A stretch of 64,000 bases of DNA, taken from positions 1 through 64,000 of the forward strand of contig VFJY01000003.1 in NCBI GenBank assembly GCA_009885825.1, written 5' to 3'. This stretch comes from Rhodobiaceae bacterium. GTDB lineage: Bacteria > Pseudomonadota > Alphaproteobacteria > Rhizobiales > Aestuariivirgaceae. The notes under the pieces were generated by a model that saw only the letters and a program-made list of their open reading frames with translations, made no database searches and was not told the DNA's origin. Shown in pieces: positions 1 to 9,259 of the stretch. Made by a program: the position numbers and the translations under genes. How positions within the stretch are numbered: position 1 is the first letter of the stretch; the number at the start of each line of letters is the position of its first letter.

Positions 1-91
1 CCCAGCTACTTTGGCCCGAGGCCTCCAGAAATATCACGCCGTCAAATATGGGACTCAAATGGCCGGTGGAATTGTGTGAATCAGATAGTAG

Positions 92-415
92 TCTAGGGGG
101 GGATTACCCCAAGGCCACAAGGAAACTGAACTGGAAGATCTCTATAATGAAGCTTTTGTTAAAGATATTATCGATGAAGAGGGAATAGACATTACATTGG
201 CGCGAGATAAAAATAAAAAGTGGTCAGATAGGTTGTTAGCTGCTACTGCGGTTGGTGGAAAAAAACTTAGTGACCCCACTCTTATGAAAATCAAGCGCAC
301 AATTGCTGACAAAGCTGCAACCTTAGGTCTAGAAGCAGTTCACAAAGCCAAAAAAGGTCCAATCGAAAATTTGATCAAGATTCTAGTGCGGAAGTTGAGT
401 TCGGCGGCGATCTAA
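92..415 (+). pseudogene. C-terminal remnant of an unidentified protein, possibly an AAA/OLD-type nuclease
   Basis: This reading frame is open from 92 to the TAA at 415 and has no ATG; the only usable start is a TTG at 197. The frame is closed upstream by TGA and two TAGs at 77-91, next to a run of seven G at 95-101. The residues beginning ETELEDLYNEAF, followed by a basic helical tail, resemble the far C-terminus of AAA/TOPRIM (OLD-like) ATP-dependent nucleases. That is a weak, remembered similarity. The same frame before the stops (2-79) is also open and may be the end of another protein. I read this as a truncated or frameshifted gene end; it could instead be a short unknown gene starting at 197. 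Confidence 0.35.
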
Positions 416-440
416 AAACCTGAGCATGTAGCTTCGCTCT

Positions 441-653
441 TCAGGGATTGATTGGCAACAGCTCAAACACCTTCGCCTCTTTCGCCGCAGCTTTGATATC
501 GCCGCGCCGCAGTGCGAGGCGGACCCGGTCAGTCTTGAAGATATCCTCCTTGGCGACGATTGGCGCCCACGGAGTCTTATCGTCAATCAAGGTGATTTCC
601 ACTTCCGCAGCATAGCGGCCTTCGTGGATGAAATGAGATTTAAGCTGTTTCAT
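441..653 (-). CDS. conserved hypothetical small protein, 70 aa
   Basis: The product starts MKQLKSHFIHEGRYAAEVE and has a mixed beta/alpha pattern with an alternating charged C-terminal helix. It has no signal peptide or membrane segment. I recognise the style of a widespread family of about 70-residue proteins (start MK.L, then HEG.YAAEVE) of unknown function, but I cannot name a domain. A TTG at 689 would add 12 residues; I chose the ATG at 653 because the family pattern begins there. The gene is divergent from the orphan higA-like gene at 746, with about 90 bp between them, so the two could share a control region. No role is assigned. Confidence 0.55.
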   Translation of the reverse strand: MKQLKSHFIHEGRYAAEVEITLIDDKTPWAPIVAKEDIFKTDRVRLALRRGDIKAAAKEAKVFELLPINP

Positions 654-745
654 GTCAGGATTGTTTGTCCCAATTAGTGGTAATGTCAATGTTGTATTAG
701 GTACGTTTGACGTTGAAATAGTAGATTACCATTGAGGATTAAACC

Positions 746-1030
746 ATGCCCCGCCAACCCATCCATCCCGGTGAAATTCTGAGCGATGAGCTTGCTGAAC
801 TCGGCTTGACCGCCAGCGCTCTTGCGCGGCAGATCAGGGTTCCGCCGAACCGGATTAGCCAAATCATGCAAGATAAGCGTGCCATTACGGGTGACACGGC
901 TTTGCGGCTGGGCCATTGGTTTGGCATGAGCCCGCAGTTCTGGCCGAACCTGCAAAGCCAATATGATTTGCGTCTTGCCGAAGCGGAAGCCGGAAAAGAA
1001 GTGCGCAAGCTGCCGACACGGGCGGCTTGA
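746..1030 (+). CDS. higA: HigA/VapI-family antitoxin (XRE helix-turn-helix), no partner toxin adjacent
   Basis: This 94-aa protein opens PRQPIHPGEILSDEL, the signature of the HigA addiction-module antidote family, followed by an XRE-type helix-turn-helix (residues about 18-60) and the typical tail in which the substrate-like stretch reads WFGMSPQFWPNLQ. HigA proteins bind and inhibit the ribosome-dependent mRNase HigB and repress their own promoter. The usual higB-higA order would put a toxin of about 90 aa directly upstream on the same strand. Nothing of that kind is present: the upstream gene is divergent and unrelated. A GAGG ribosome-binding site sits 8 nt before the ATG. It is either an orphan regulator or what is left of a decayed module. 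Confidence 0.85.
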   Translation: MPRQPIHPGEILSDELAELGLTASALARQIRVPPNRISQIMQDKRAITGDTALRLGHWFGMSPQFWPNLQSQYDLRLAEAEAGKEVRKLPTRAA

Positions 1031-1075
1031 ATTAATTTCTCCATCACCACCCTTCGGGCGGTCAACCAGTCTGGG

Positions 1076-1097
1076 TCATCGGCTCGGGGGCCGATGA
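1076..1097. terminator. 8-bp hairpin after higA, no T-run
   Basis: The arms TCATCGGC (1076-1083) and GCCGATGA (1090-1097) are perfectly complementary around a 6-nt loop. The hairpin lies 45 bp after the higA stop and before the relBE promoter region. There is no U-tract, so it could be a weak or factor-assisted terminator or an RNA-stabilising stem. Confidence 0.3.
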
Positions 1098-1137
1098 TGG
1101 AGAGCGGGGGAGGGGCATAATTTAGCTTTTAAAAATG

Positions 1138-1153
1138 TGTAACATATGTTACA
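1138..1153. promoter_or_regulatory. perfect 16-bp palindrome, likely RelB operator
   Basis: The sequence TGTAACATATGTTACA is its own reverse complement and ends 8 bp before the relB ATG. Ribbon-helix-helix antitoxins such as RelB repress their own operon by binding short palindromes at the start of the transcript. The position and symmetry fit an autoregulatory operator. That it binds RelB is inferred, not shown. Confidence 0.55.
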
Positions 1154-1161
1154 TTTAACCC

Positions 1162-1434
1162 ATGACAACAGCCACCCGCAAAACCGAACCAGCCTCATCC
1201 CACGGCATCGTCCGCATTCCTAAGCGGCTGGACGATCAGCTTACGCGCATTGCGGCGCGCACGGGGAGGGCTAAGGCCTATTACGCGACGAAGGCCCTTG
1301 AACGTTATCTTGAAGACATGGAAGATCATCTTCTTGCCGCCGCAGCGCTTGAAGAAATGGCCGCGAAGGGAAAGAAGAAGGGGAAAAGTCTTGGGGCAGT
1401 CGCCAAGCGGCTCGGTCTGGAAGGTAAGCTTTAG
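1162..1434 (+). CDS. relB: RelB-like ribbon-helix-helix antitoxin
   Basis: This 90-aa antitoxin has an N-terminal ribbon-helix-helix (IVRIPKRLDDQLTRIAARTG, residues about 17-36, then a helix with ALERYLED) of the RelB/CopG type, and a basic C-terminal part (KGKKKGKSLG.V..RLGLEGKL) that would wrap the toxin. It neutralises the RelE-type mRNase encoded next and, as a dimer, should repress the operon through the palindrome at 1138-1153. The ATG at 1162 has no strong Shine-Dalgarno sequence, consistent with a short leader. The end of the gene overlaps the start of relE by about 40 bp, the tight coupling usual for such modules. Confidence 0.85.
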   Translation: MTTATRKTEPASSHGIVRIPKRLDDQLTRIAARTGRAKAYYATKALERYLEDMEDHLLAAAALEEMAAKGKKKGKSLGAVAKRLGLEGKL

Positions 1435-1678
1435 TCCGGCCGCCGAGCGAGCCTTGGGCAAGCTCGATAAAACGGCCCAGGGCGAAATCATCCAATACCT
1501 CAGCAAACGAATTGCAACGTCAGAAAACCCGCGCCGCTTTGGCAAGGCGCTAACCCACGGACTAGCGGGCCTCTGGCGCTACCGCGTCCGGGACTATCGC
1601 ATCATTTGCCGTATAGAAGACGATAAAATCAGAGTTTTGGTGCTTGGCATTGGCCATCGCAAAGGCATTTATCGTTGA
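1391..1678 (+). CDS. relE: RelE/ParE-superfamily toxin (mRNA interferase type)
   Basis: The product has the RelE fold pattern: VSFSPAAERALGKLD at the start, then GLWRYRVRDYRIICRI and a final IGHRKGIYR. The Arg/Tyr/His positions match the RNase surface of RelE proteins that cut mRNA in the ribosomal A site. No ATG or GTG lies in a suitable place. The TTG at 1391, preceded by an AAGAAGGGG-type ribosome-binding stretch, gives 95 residues, close to the family size, and overlaps relB. The second gene of the relBE pair is therefore probably translated by coupling to relB. The toxin looks intact. Confidence 0.8.
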   Translation: MGQSPSGSVWKVSFSPAAERALGKLDKTAQGEIIQYLSKRIATSENPRRFGKALTHGLAGLWRYRVRDYRIICRIEDDKIRVLVLGIGHRKGIYR

Positions 1679-1757
1679 ATAGAATTATAATCCTTGACAA
1701 ATTATTCCTATCAGTTTATGTTCTAGTTTTGTTCTTTGTGGTTGATAGGGAAACACC

Positions 1758-2441
1758 ATGGACTGGGCCAGGGCCATCGAACGCAACAGCGAAGCGCTCG
1801 TTGGGATAGTTGAAGCGCTTTTCGCCATGCTGGGGCTGGCGGGATCAGACATGGTGGCGCGGATTCCGCAGCCTCTCCATCGCGCCGTGCTGCGCGTCCT
1901 CCGGCCCGCCGAATCCGCCGTGCGCCGTCTCATTGTCATCGCGGCGCGCGGCCTTGTGGTGAAGCTGGCGCCTTCGCGTCCGATGCCGGCGGGGCCAATC
2001 GGCAAGGGCGTCGGGCACTCACGTCCTTCCTTCCAGCTCTTCGATCCGCGGAAACGTTTGAAACCCGTGCGGGCCATGAAATTCACCCGGATTGCCCCAC
2101 GCATCCACTTCTTTGGAAGCGATCCAAGGGTGGCGGCCCTGTGGCCAGCGCCAAGGCCTGTGGTTGATCCCCCTCCGCCACCCGATGGCCTGGTCAATGC
2201 CGAGCGCCTCACCAGGAGGCTCCAGGCCCTCAAGCTGGCTCTCGATGATCTGCCCCGCCAGGCCAAACGTCTGGCCCGCTGGAGGCTCAGGCGCGCGAAG
2301 GCGCCTAGCCACAAGTTCCTGTCGCCGCTCCGGCCCGGCCATCCGCCCGGCTACCGCCGGAAGCCAGTTCATGAAGTCGATGAGGTGCTCATCGAATGCG
2401 ACGGCCTCGCCTGGGACGCGCTCAAGCCAGACACCTCCTGA
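1758..2441 (+). CDS. conserved hypothetical protein of alphaproteobacteria, 227 aa
   Basis: The protein starts MDWARAIERNSEALVGIVEALFAMLGL, a beginning I associate with a family of uncharacterised proteins common in Rhizobiales. Residues 10-35 form a hydrophobic helix, probably an amphipathic or membrane-associated segment. The rest is rich in Arg, Pro and Leu, with a five-proline run near residue 138 and a basic region before an acidic C-terminus (HEVDEVLIECDGLAWDAL). No enzyme motif is visible. The gene stands alone, with upstream and downstream gaps of 80 and 220 bp. Opposite-strand open frames across this gene are treated as shadows because they have no recognisable family pattern. Confidence 0.6.
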   Translation: MDWARAIERNSEALVGIVEALFAMLGLAGSDMVARIPQPLHRAVLRVLRPAESAVRRLIVIAARGLVVKLAPSRPMPAGPIGKGVGHSRPSFQLFDPRKRLKPVRAMKFTRIAPRIHFFGSDPRVAALWPAPRPVVDPPPPPDGLVNAERLTRRLQALKLALDDLPRQAKRLARWRLRRAKAPSHKFLSPLRPGHPPGYRRKPVHEVDEVLIECDGLAWDALKPDTS

Positions 2442-2662
2442 GGCGGCCTTCGCTTCTCACCTGCCTTCGGAAACGGCAAAACCGTTTTCACCCCCGGCGG
2501 AGCCATGCCCGATGCTGATTGAAACGTGAATATGGACTGGCCGGGCTCGAGCGTTAGGCAGAGATCGCAATCGATGAGGAGTTCGGAGCCCAGCTTGTGC
2601 GCTTCCGTGCCCCAGAGCGCATGTCAGGGGACGTGCAACTGATCTGAACTGAGTCGGGAAAC

Positions 2663-3169
2663 CTACAGCGGCTTCACGGTCTTAGGCGGCGGGCCTGGCT
2701 CGGTTTTATCCGCAGCGCCCATGTCCTTGCCGAATGTCAGGCCCGCTGAAGGAAAAAGTTTCTTCTCTTCATCGGGCGTCGGCTCCGCCAGGAAGTCCGC
2801 CATCGGGCTTTCCATCCGGCTCACCATGCCATAGATATTGGCGCCGTTCTCGATGGAAATGGTTTCGTTGAGAATGTCGCCCTCGACCTGGGCGCCGGCA
2901 TAGATGTTCACATTGGTGCCGCGAATGGGCCCGATCACGCGGCCGCGCACGAAAAGATCGTCAGCCATGATGTCGCCCTGCACGAAGCCATTGAGGTCAA
3001 TCACGCAGGAATGGGCCCGGACGGAGCCATAAACCGTGCCGTCAATATGCAATTCGCCATTGGTGGTGATATTGCCTTCAATCGTCACGTCCTGGCTGAT
3101 GATCGAAGGGCCCGAATTATGGGCGCTGTCGCTGCCGTTTGCCGTAGGTTTGCTGCGCTTAAAAATCAT
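2663..3169 (-). CDS. bactofilin family protein
   Basis: This 168-aa protein has the bactofilin (DUF583) core, a right-handed beta-helix made of repeated short strands (SIISQDVTIEGNITTNGELH, then repeats through about residue 125), flanked by a charged N-terminal tail (MIFKRSKPTANGSDSAHN) and a proline-rich C-terminal tail (EPGPPPKTVKPL). Bactofilins polymerise without nucleotide into cytoskeletal filaments that position cell-wall enzymes. The start at 3169 was chosen because the family begins with a short MxFKR-type tail; a start at 3232 would add 21 residues that do not look like the family. No M23 peptidase partner lies beside it here. Confidence 0.85.
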   Translation of the reverse strand: MIFKRSKPTANGSDSAHNSGPSIISQDVTIEGNITTNGELHIDGTVYGSVRAHSCVIDLNGFVQGDIMADDLFVRGRVIGPIRGTNVNIYAGAQVEGDILNETISIENGANIYGMVSRMESPMADFLAEPTPDEEKKLFPSAGLTFGKDMGAADKTEPGPPPKTVKPL

Positions 3170-3455
3170 TCTGTGTTTGCCAATTACTTCAGGGCCGGTC
3201 ACCTGATTGCACTCAAGCGAATATAACTGCAAGAATTGCTCTTGTCATGGAGGATTTGGGTTAAAATAGACCGTTGGCGACGCTTTGCAACAGGTTAATG
3301 CGCGGCCACCGCTGCCTTGGTTTAGCCCATGTTTGCTGGCCAAAGACGCGAAGAACTGATTTTATGTTTTAAAAAGCGGATAGGATTTGCTTTCATCAAG
3401 GCTGATTCCGGCCTGTTCTTCGAATGAGTGGGCGGCAAGTTAGGGCGACGGACCA

Positions 3456-6400
3456 TTGCGGCAGCAGATAGTCAGAATAGGTTTGATTGCGGCGCTCTCG
3501 ATCACCGGATTTCTGGTTGTTGTCGCGGCAGCCTTTTTTTGGCGCCTGTCGAACGGGCCGGTGTCCATAGACTTTCTGACAAGGCGAATAGAAACTGAAA
3601 TAAATCAAACTCTTACCGGCATGTCCGTCAAGGTGAGCGGGGCCCTGTTTGAACTTGATGAGAAGTCAGGCGTTCCGCAATTCCGCCTCCGCGACATGGT
3701 CCTGCTTGACCAGAATGGCAACCAGATCGCGCGGTCTTCCAAGGCAGCGATTAGCTTCGAAATAGGCTCCTTGCTGATTGGCGCATTTGTGCCCAAGAGT
3801 TTGGAATTCATCGGTTCACGGATATTTGTCAAACGCCAGTTGAGTGGCGAGTTGACGTTGGGGTTTGGCAGCCCGCCGGCGCCCGTGGACGAAACCGTGA
3901 CCATGGATGCAACAGCTGAAGAAGATGGCAGCGAAGCCGGGCAGGTTCCGGTGCTGCCGCAAGCCGCCGCGAAATCGGTCATCGATATGTTGGCCGGAAC
4001 CGCGCCGGGCGCTGGCGCGAACACGCTTGAAGACATTCGAATTTCGGGAGCCTCAATCCAGTTTTTTGATGAAGCCAACCAATCCAACTGGACAGCGCCC
4101 GAAGCCGATTTGACGTTTAGACGAATGCCCTACGGCTTTGTCATCTTTGCCAAGGCAACTGTCGCCAGCGGGCCGACATTCTGGAAAACCGAATTTTCGG
4201 CCAATTACAAGGTGCAATCCAGATCATTTGCCATCAGCGCTCGCATTGATGATCTGGTTCCCGCCAATGTTTCAGACAAGATTTTCGCGCTCGCGCAGTT
4301 TGCAAAAGTGGCTGTGCCCCTTTCGGGTCACGCCGAGTTGGAAATCAGCGATAAGGGCGTTGTAACCAGCGGCTCGGCGGAATTTGCCGCCGCCGCAGGT
4401 GTGCTAGGCCTGCCGGATTTTCTGGCTCAGCCCATTGTCATTGATGAAGGAGCGCTGCGCGTTGACTATGATCCGGAGACCGGCGGCATAAACATCATTG
4501 ACTCAGTTATTCTTGTCGGCGGATCGAAAGCGGAGCTTACGGGTCGTGTCGATCCGGTGAGGGCCGCTGACGGGAGGTTGAGCGATCTCAAAATAGAACT
4601 CAAGGCAACCAATGTCAGCGTTGATACGCAGGGCACGGTCAAAGACCCGGTGCTTGTTGACAAGGTGGAGTTTGCGGGTAGCGCTTCAATCGAAGGCGCG
4701 ACGCTGGACATCAGCGATCTCGTCGTCATGTCCGGCAATGCCGGGGTTCGCATGCGCGGCAAGCTGACGGGCGGAGAAGAATCCACAGGAATTAGTCTGC
4801 AAGGCCGTGTGCGGGATGTTTCGGCGGATTTCCTGAAGAAACTTTGGCCACCGATAGTGGCACCCAAATCGCGCGCATGGGTGAACGAAAACATCAAGGC
4901 CGGGCGCATGACCGACGGCGTATTCATTATCAATATTCCGCCCGATGGCCTGGCGAAGGCCCAGCGTGAAAAACTTCTTCCCGATGACAATATCGAATTC
5001 AAGTTCTCGCTGGCGGAGGTGAACGCGAATTATTTCAAAACCTTGCCAATTCTCAGGGACGGATCAGGATCCGCCAAATTGCGTGGTGATAGTTTTGAAT
5101 TGAGTATCGAGTCTGGACATATTGACCTGCCATCCCTCGGCGTCGTTCAGGTCAGGCGGTCCATGTTCAAGGCGAACAGTCTTCTGGCGGCCGAAGTGCC
5201 GGGCCTGTTGGCCCTGAACCTGACAGCAGGCGCTGCCGAGCTTATGGAACTCGCATCCCAACCCAGCCTCGGTTTCCTCAACACCGGTAAAATGGCGTCG
5301 TTGAACTTGAGCGGCGAGGCAACCGCTAAAATCGACATCCGCCTGCCGCTTATCAAGGATGTGCCGCGCGACCGGGTGGAGACCAACGCCCTCATAAAAA
5401 TTACCAACGCCGGCATTCAGAAAGTTGTGCCCAACATTGATTTGACTGAAGGCGCAATCACGGTCATCTCCGATCAACAGGGAACCAAACTTGAAGGCCC
5501 CATAAAAATCAACGGGTTCCCCGCAAAAATATCATGGCAACGGGCGCGCGGCCCAAACGCCCAGCCGGTCACCGCCTTGGTTGCTGAACTCGATGACGAA
5601 GCTCGCGGCAAGTTGGGGCTAAAACTCGGGACTGTCCTCCAGGGCACTGCGAAGGTCTCCGCCGAGATTACTGGCATTGGCGAGGGTACCACCACCATGC
5701 AAGTGAAGGCGGATTTATCGAAGGCGGAGATTCAGGTTGACGCAATAAAGTGGACTAGGCCGCCGACTGACAATACAACGGCGACCTTCACTTATCGTTC
5801 AAGTCCTGAGACCGGCCGCAAAGTTGAGAACCTGATCGTCAAGGGACAGGGCTTGAGCATTAAGGGTGACGTTGTCTTGGCGCCGGACGGCGCATTGAAA
5901 TCCGCCAAATTCAGCCAGGTCGTGCTGGGCGAAGAAAGCGATTTTACGATGACGCTGGAGCCAATTGAAGGTGGCGAGGCCATTGCCATTGTTGGAAAGT
6001 CCTTCGATGCGAAAGATCTAATCAAATCAATGTTCTCAAGCGGCCCAAAGGGAAACGGAAAGACCGATAGCAAACAGAATCTGAATATCACCGCAAAACT
6101 TGACCGCGTTTATGCGCACCGGGGTGAAGTCCTGACCGGCGTTTCCGCGAGCTTGGCTATCAGCAACGGTTTGATGGCTGCCGTTGAAATTGACGGCAAG
6201 TTTGTTTCCGGCTCACCATTGGCCGTGAATGTTCGCCCCACTGACAAGGGCCGATTGCTGCAAGTAAGCTCTGGCGATGCTGGCGCAGCCTTGCGCGCGG
6301 CCAATCTTTATTCAAAAGTTTCAGGTGGCCAGCTTGAGCTTTCTGCAACGTTAACCAGCAAACTCAATTCCACCATCCAAAATGGCCAATTGATCATCCG

Positions 6401-6872
6401 CAAATTCGATGTCCAGAATGAATCGGCAATCGCCGAGATTGATAATCGCAGCAAGGCCAAGAAATCAGGCCAAAGGCGCGACGGCCTTTCCTTCAAGCGA
6501 CTGACGGTGCCCTTTACGGCAGACAGCGAATTTGTCCGGATTGGTGACTCACTCATAAGAGGAAATGATTTGGGAGCAACCGCCGAAGGCGTAATCCGCA
6601 AGTCAGACGGTGCCATAGATATCACCGGGACCATTATTCCGGCCTATGGTCTGAATTCGTTTGTTGGCAATATCCCCCTGCTTGGCACAATCCTCACAGG
6701 CGGAAAAGGCGAGGGCATATTTGGGCTGGCCTACGCGATGGGCGGCACGATGGCCAAGCCGAAATTTCAGGTCAACCCCGTCTCAGCCCTGGCGCCGGGC
6801 ATTCTTCGCAAATTCTTTGAGTTTGACGCGTCTGGCAAACCGACAAGGGTAAAGCGGGACAATGACAATTGA
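3456..6872 (+). CDS. large AsmA/YhdP-like (DUF3971) inner-membrane-anchored envelope protein
   Basis: This protein of 1138 residues has one N-terminal membrane anchor (about residues 7-29, IGLIAALSITGFLVVVAAAFF) and a long, almost entirely beta-strand periplasmic region, ending in an AsmA-like C-terminal domain (IDITGTIIPAYGLNSFVGNIPLLG). It belongs to the AsmA/TamB/YhdP superfamily of bridge-like proteins thought to carry phospholipids from inner to outer membrane. The start is a TTG at 3456: an in-frame TAG at 3441 rules out anything upstream, and an AGGG lies about 10 nt before it. It ends 8 bp from the convergent tyrS gene. The exact subfamily (YhdP versus a plain DUF3971 protein) is uncertain. 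Confidence 0.85.
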   Translation: MRQQIVRIGLIAALSITGFLVVVAAAFFWRLSNGPVSIDFLTRRIETEINQTLTGMSVKVSGALFELDEKSGVPQFRLRDMVLLDQNGNQIARSSKAAISFEIGSLLIGAFVPKSLEFIGSRIFVKRQLSGELTLGFGSPPAPVDETVTMDATAEEDGSEAGQVPVLPQAAAKSVIDMLAGTAPGAGANTLEDIRISGASIQFFDEANQSNWTAPEADLTFRRMPYGFVIFAKATVASGPTFWKTEFSANYKVQSRSFAISARIDDLVPANVSDKIFALAQFAKVAVPLSGHAELEISDKGVVTSGSAEFAAAAGVLGLPDFLAQPIVIDEGALRVDYDPETGGINIIDSVILVGGSKAELTGRVDPVRAADGRLSDLKIELKATNVSVDTQGTVKDPVLVDKVEFAGSASIEGATLDISDLVVMSGNAGVRMRGKLTGGEESTGISLQGRVRDVSADFLKKLWPPIVAPKSRAWVNENIKAGRMTDGVFIINIPPDGLAKAQREKLLPDDNIEFKFSLAEVNANYFKTLPILRDGSGSAKLRGDSFELSIESGHIDLPSLGVVQVRRSMFKANSLLAAEVPGLLALNLTAGAAELMELASQPSLGFLNTGKMASLNLSGEATAKIDIRLPLIKDVPRDRVETNALIKITNAGIQKVVPNIDLTEGAITVISDQQGTKLEGPIKINGFPAKISWQRARGPNAQPVTALVAELDDEARGKLGLKLGTVLQGTAKVSAEITGIGEGTTTMQVKADLSKAEIQVDAIKWTRPPTDNTTATFTYRSSPETGRKVENLIVKGQGLSIKGDVVLAPDGALKSAKFSQVVLGEESDFTMTLEPIEGGEAIAIVGKSFDAKDLIKSMFSSGPKGNGKTDSKQNLNITAKLDRVYAHRGEVLTGVSASLAISNGLMAAVEIDGKFVSGSPLAVNVRPTDKGRLLQVSSGDAGAALRAANLYSKVSGGQLELSATLTSKLNSTIQNGQLIIRKFDVQNESAIAEIDNRSKAKKSGQRRDGLSFKRLTVPFTADSEFVRIGDSLIRGNDLGATAEGVIRKSDGAIDITGTIIPAYGLNSFVGNIPLLGTILTGGKGEGIFGLAYAMGGTMAKPKFQVNPVSALAPGILRKFFEFDASGKPTRVKRDNDN

Positions 6873-6879
6873 TCAGGCC

Positions 6880-8124
6880 TCACGAAGGCCTAATCAAAAC
6901 ATGCTTCTTCTTGCCCATTGAAATCTTGATCACGCCATCCCTGCCGAGGTTTTCAGCGGTGAGCTGCATCTTGTCATCGCTTACAACAACATCGTTGACG
7001 CGAATTCCGCCTCCTTGAATGGATCGGCGCGCCTCGCCGTTTGACGTTGCAAAACCAGCCAGAACTGCTGCTTGAAGAATCCCAATACCCACGGTCAGAT
7101 CGAGATCAAGTGTTGGCAGTCCTGCGGCGCTCGCACCTTCTTCAAAAGTCTTGCGCGCGGTTTCTGCGGCTTCCTCGGCAGCCTTGCGGCCATGCAACAT
7201 TGCGGTTGCTTCATTGGCCAATGCCTTCTTCGCGTCGTTAATTTCAGAACCGCCAAGGGCCTCGAGCCTGGAAATTTCCGCCATCGGGAGCGTTGTGAAG
7301 AGTTTTAGAAAACGCCCCATATCGGCATCTTCCGTATTGCGCCAGAATTGCCAGTAATCATAGGGCGAGCGCATGTCAGAGTTCAGCCAAACAGCTCCGC
7401 TGGTAGTTTTCCCCATCTTGGCGCCAGAGGCCAGTGTAATGAGCGGCGTTGTCAACGCATAGAGCTGATGCGTTCCCATGCGGCGGCCAAGGTCAATGCC
7501 ATTGACGATATTGCCCCACTGATCGGAGCCGCCCATTTGCAAATTGCAACCATAACGCTTCGCCAACTCCGCAAAATCATAGGCTTGCAAAACCATATAG
7601 TTGAATTCGATGAATGACAGTTCGTGCTCGCGTTCCAGCCGCAGTTTCACAGCGTCCATCGCCAGCATGCGGTTAACCGAAAAATGCCGTCCGACTTCGC
7701 GCAACATTTCAAGATAGTTGAGCTTGACCAGCCACTCCGCATTGTCAACCATGATGGTGTCTTTTGGTCCGTCGCCAAACCGCAGGAACTTCTTGAACAC
7801 CTCCTGAATGCCGCCCTTGTTGTCTTCAATATCTTCAAGCGTCAGAAGCTTCCGGCTCTCGTCCCGGCCTGAAGGATCGCCCACGCGGGTGGTGCCGCCG
7901 CCCATGAGGGCGATGGTTTTCTGTCCATGAGCTTGCGCCCAATGCAGTAGCATGATTTGCACGAGCGAACCCACATGCAGGGATTTTGCGGTGCAATCGA
8001 AGCCGATATAGGCTGTGACGTCGCCCTTGACGGCCAAGGCATCAAGGCCTGCCGCGTCCGAGCATTGGTGGATGTAGCCACGATTTGCAAGCATATTGAG
8101 AAATTCTGATTTATATGTGCTCAT
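6880..8124 (-). CDS. tyrS: tyrosyl-tRNA synthetase
   Basis: This is a class I aminoacyl-tRNA synthetase of 414 residues, bacterial TyrRS type. It has [16 protein letters not shown] (residues about 39-54, HIGH-like element HVGS), the tyrosine-site region [31 protein letters not shown], the KMSKS loop as KMGKT near residue 240, and a C-terminal S4 RNA-binding domain ([15 protein letters not shown]). It charges tRNA-Tyr. The ATG at 8124 matches the family N-terminus ([12 protein letters not shown]); open sequence further upstream would run into the divergent anmK promoter region. It is divergent from anmK with only 31 bp between starts, a pairing often seen in Rhizobiales. Confidence 0.97.
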   Translation of the reverse strand: MSTYKSEFLNMLANRGYIHQCSDAAGLDALAVKGDVTAYIGFDCTAKSLHVGSLVQIMLLHWAQAHGQKTIALMGGGTTRVGDPSGRDESRKLLTLEDIEDNKGGIQEVFKKFLRFGDGPKDTIMVDNAEWLVKLNYLEMLREVGRHFSVNRMLAMDAVKLRLEREHELSFIEFNYMVLQAYDFAELAKRYGCNLQMGGSDQWGNIVNGIDLGRRMGTHQLYALTTPLITLASGAKMGKTTSGAVWLNSDMRSPYDYWQFWRNTEDADMGRFLKLFTTLPMAEISRLEALGGSEINDAKKALANEATAMLHGRKAAEEAAETARKTFEEGASAAGLPTLDLDLTVGIGILQAAVLAGFATSNGEARRSIQGGGIRVNDVVVSDDKMQLTAENLGRDGVIKISMGKKKHVLIRPS

Positions 8125-8155
8125 AGTAGCCAAGCTCATAGCATGGGACAATGCG

Positions 8156-9259
8156 GTGTCAAAACTCACGACTGCAATCGGCCTGATGTCGGGCACCTCG
8201 CTGGACGGCATTGATGTGGCCCTGATCCACACCGATGGTGAAAATATCGTCCAGCGCGGGCCATCGCAAACCTATGCCTATTCTGACGAGCAGCGCAATA
8301 TTTTGCAGGCAGCTTTGGTGGAGGCGAAAAACCTTGAGCTTCGCGAAGAAAGACCGTTTGGACTGGCCAAGACTGAAGCGGTACTCACAGATTGGCACGT
8401 GCAGGCGGTCACAAGTTTTTTGAAAGCCAATCCCGCGACTATTGATGTTATCGGCTTCCATGGCCAAACAGTCATTCATCGACCGGAAATCAAGCTCACT
8501 ATGCAATTGGGAGATGGTCCGGCGCTGGCGAAGCGGATGGGCGTTCCAGTCGTTTACGATTTGCGCGCCGCCGATGTGGCTGCTGGCGGGCAGGGGGCAC
8601 CTCTTGTACCTGTCTATCATCAGGCTTTGGCTTCCATATTCAATGAGCGGCCGGTGGCTTTCGTCAATATCGGGGGTGTCGCCAACATGACCTGGATGGG
8701 CGTGGATGATGCCATTACTGCCTTCGACACCGGACCAGGAAACGCCCTGCTGAATGACTGGTGCGACAGGCACATCGGCAAACCGATGGATGAGAATGGC
8801 GCGCTGGCAGCGCGTGGCGTTCTGGACACCAACGCCTTCATGGTCCTTGCGCTGAATACTTACTTCGAGAAACCCATTCCCAAATCCCTTGACCGGAATG
8901 CTTTTGATGTTTCCTGCCTCAATGGTCTGAGTCCCGAAGATGGCGCCTTCATCCTCACCCATTTCACGGCGACATCAATTGCAAGGGGGGTCGGCCACCT
9001 GTCCGAGCGGCCCAAGCTATACGTCATCTGTGGCGGCGGGCGCCTGAACCCAACGCTCATGCGCGAAATTCGCGGCCTGTTCGAACCACTTGGCGAAAAA
9101 GTCATTGTGGCCGAAGACGCGGGCTTGAACGGCGATTCCATGGAAGCTGAGGCTTGGGCCTACCTCGCTGTGAGATCGCTCAAAGGCCTGCCAATCACAT
9201 TTCCGCAAACAACCAGGGCTCCGCACCCCATGACCGGTGGCATACTGGCCAAACCCTAG
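8156..9259 (+). CDS. anmK: anhydro-N-acetylmuramic acid kinase
   Basis: AnmK phosphorylates and opens 1,6-anhydro-MurNAc released from peptidoglycan, feeding cell-wall recycling. The 367-aa product starts with the family signature [16 protein letters not shown] (residues about 8-23), has the catalytic and substrate region [13 protein letters not shown] and a second phosphate-binding stretch [11 protein letters not shown], then [13 protein letters not shown] and [12 protein letters not shown] chose the GTG at 8156 because it puts the signature right at the N-terminus as in the family and has GGGA about 9 nt upstream; earlier starts would overlap the divergent tyrS coding region. The stop overlaps the convergent hydrolase gene by 4 bp. 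Confidence 0.95.
   Translation: MSKLTTAIGLMSGTSLDGIDVALIHTDGENIVQRGPSQTYAYSDEQRNILQAALVEAKNLELREERPFGLAKTEAVLTDWHVQAVTSFLKANPATIDVIGFHGQTVIHRPEIKLTMQLGDGPALAKRMGVPVVYDLRAADVAAGGQGAPLVPVYHQALASIFNERPVAFVNIGGVANMTWMGVDDAITAFDTGPGNALLNDWCDRHIGKPMDENGALAARGVLDTNAFMVLALNTYFEKPIPKSLDRNAFDVSCLNGLSPEDGAFILTHFTATSIARGVGHLSERPKLYVICGGGRLNPTLMREIRGLFEPLGEKVIVAEDAGLNGDSMEAEAWAYLAVRSLKGLPITFPQTTRAPHPMTGGILAKP

Noticed and set aside
1685-2314. 209-codon minus-strand frame opposite the 227-aa hypothetical
   Set aside because: Arg/Ser/Thr-rich low-complexity composition of a shadow frame; the plus-strand protein has a family-like N-terminus.
8159-8962. 267-codon open frame opposite anmK
   Set aside because: It lies wholly inside anmK, whose motifs are complete, and has no recognisable domain or ribosome site.
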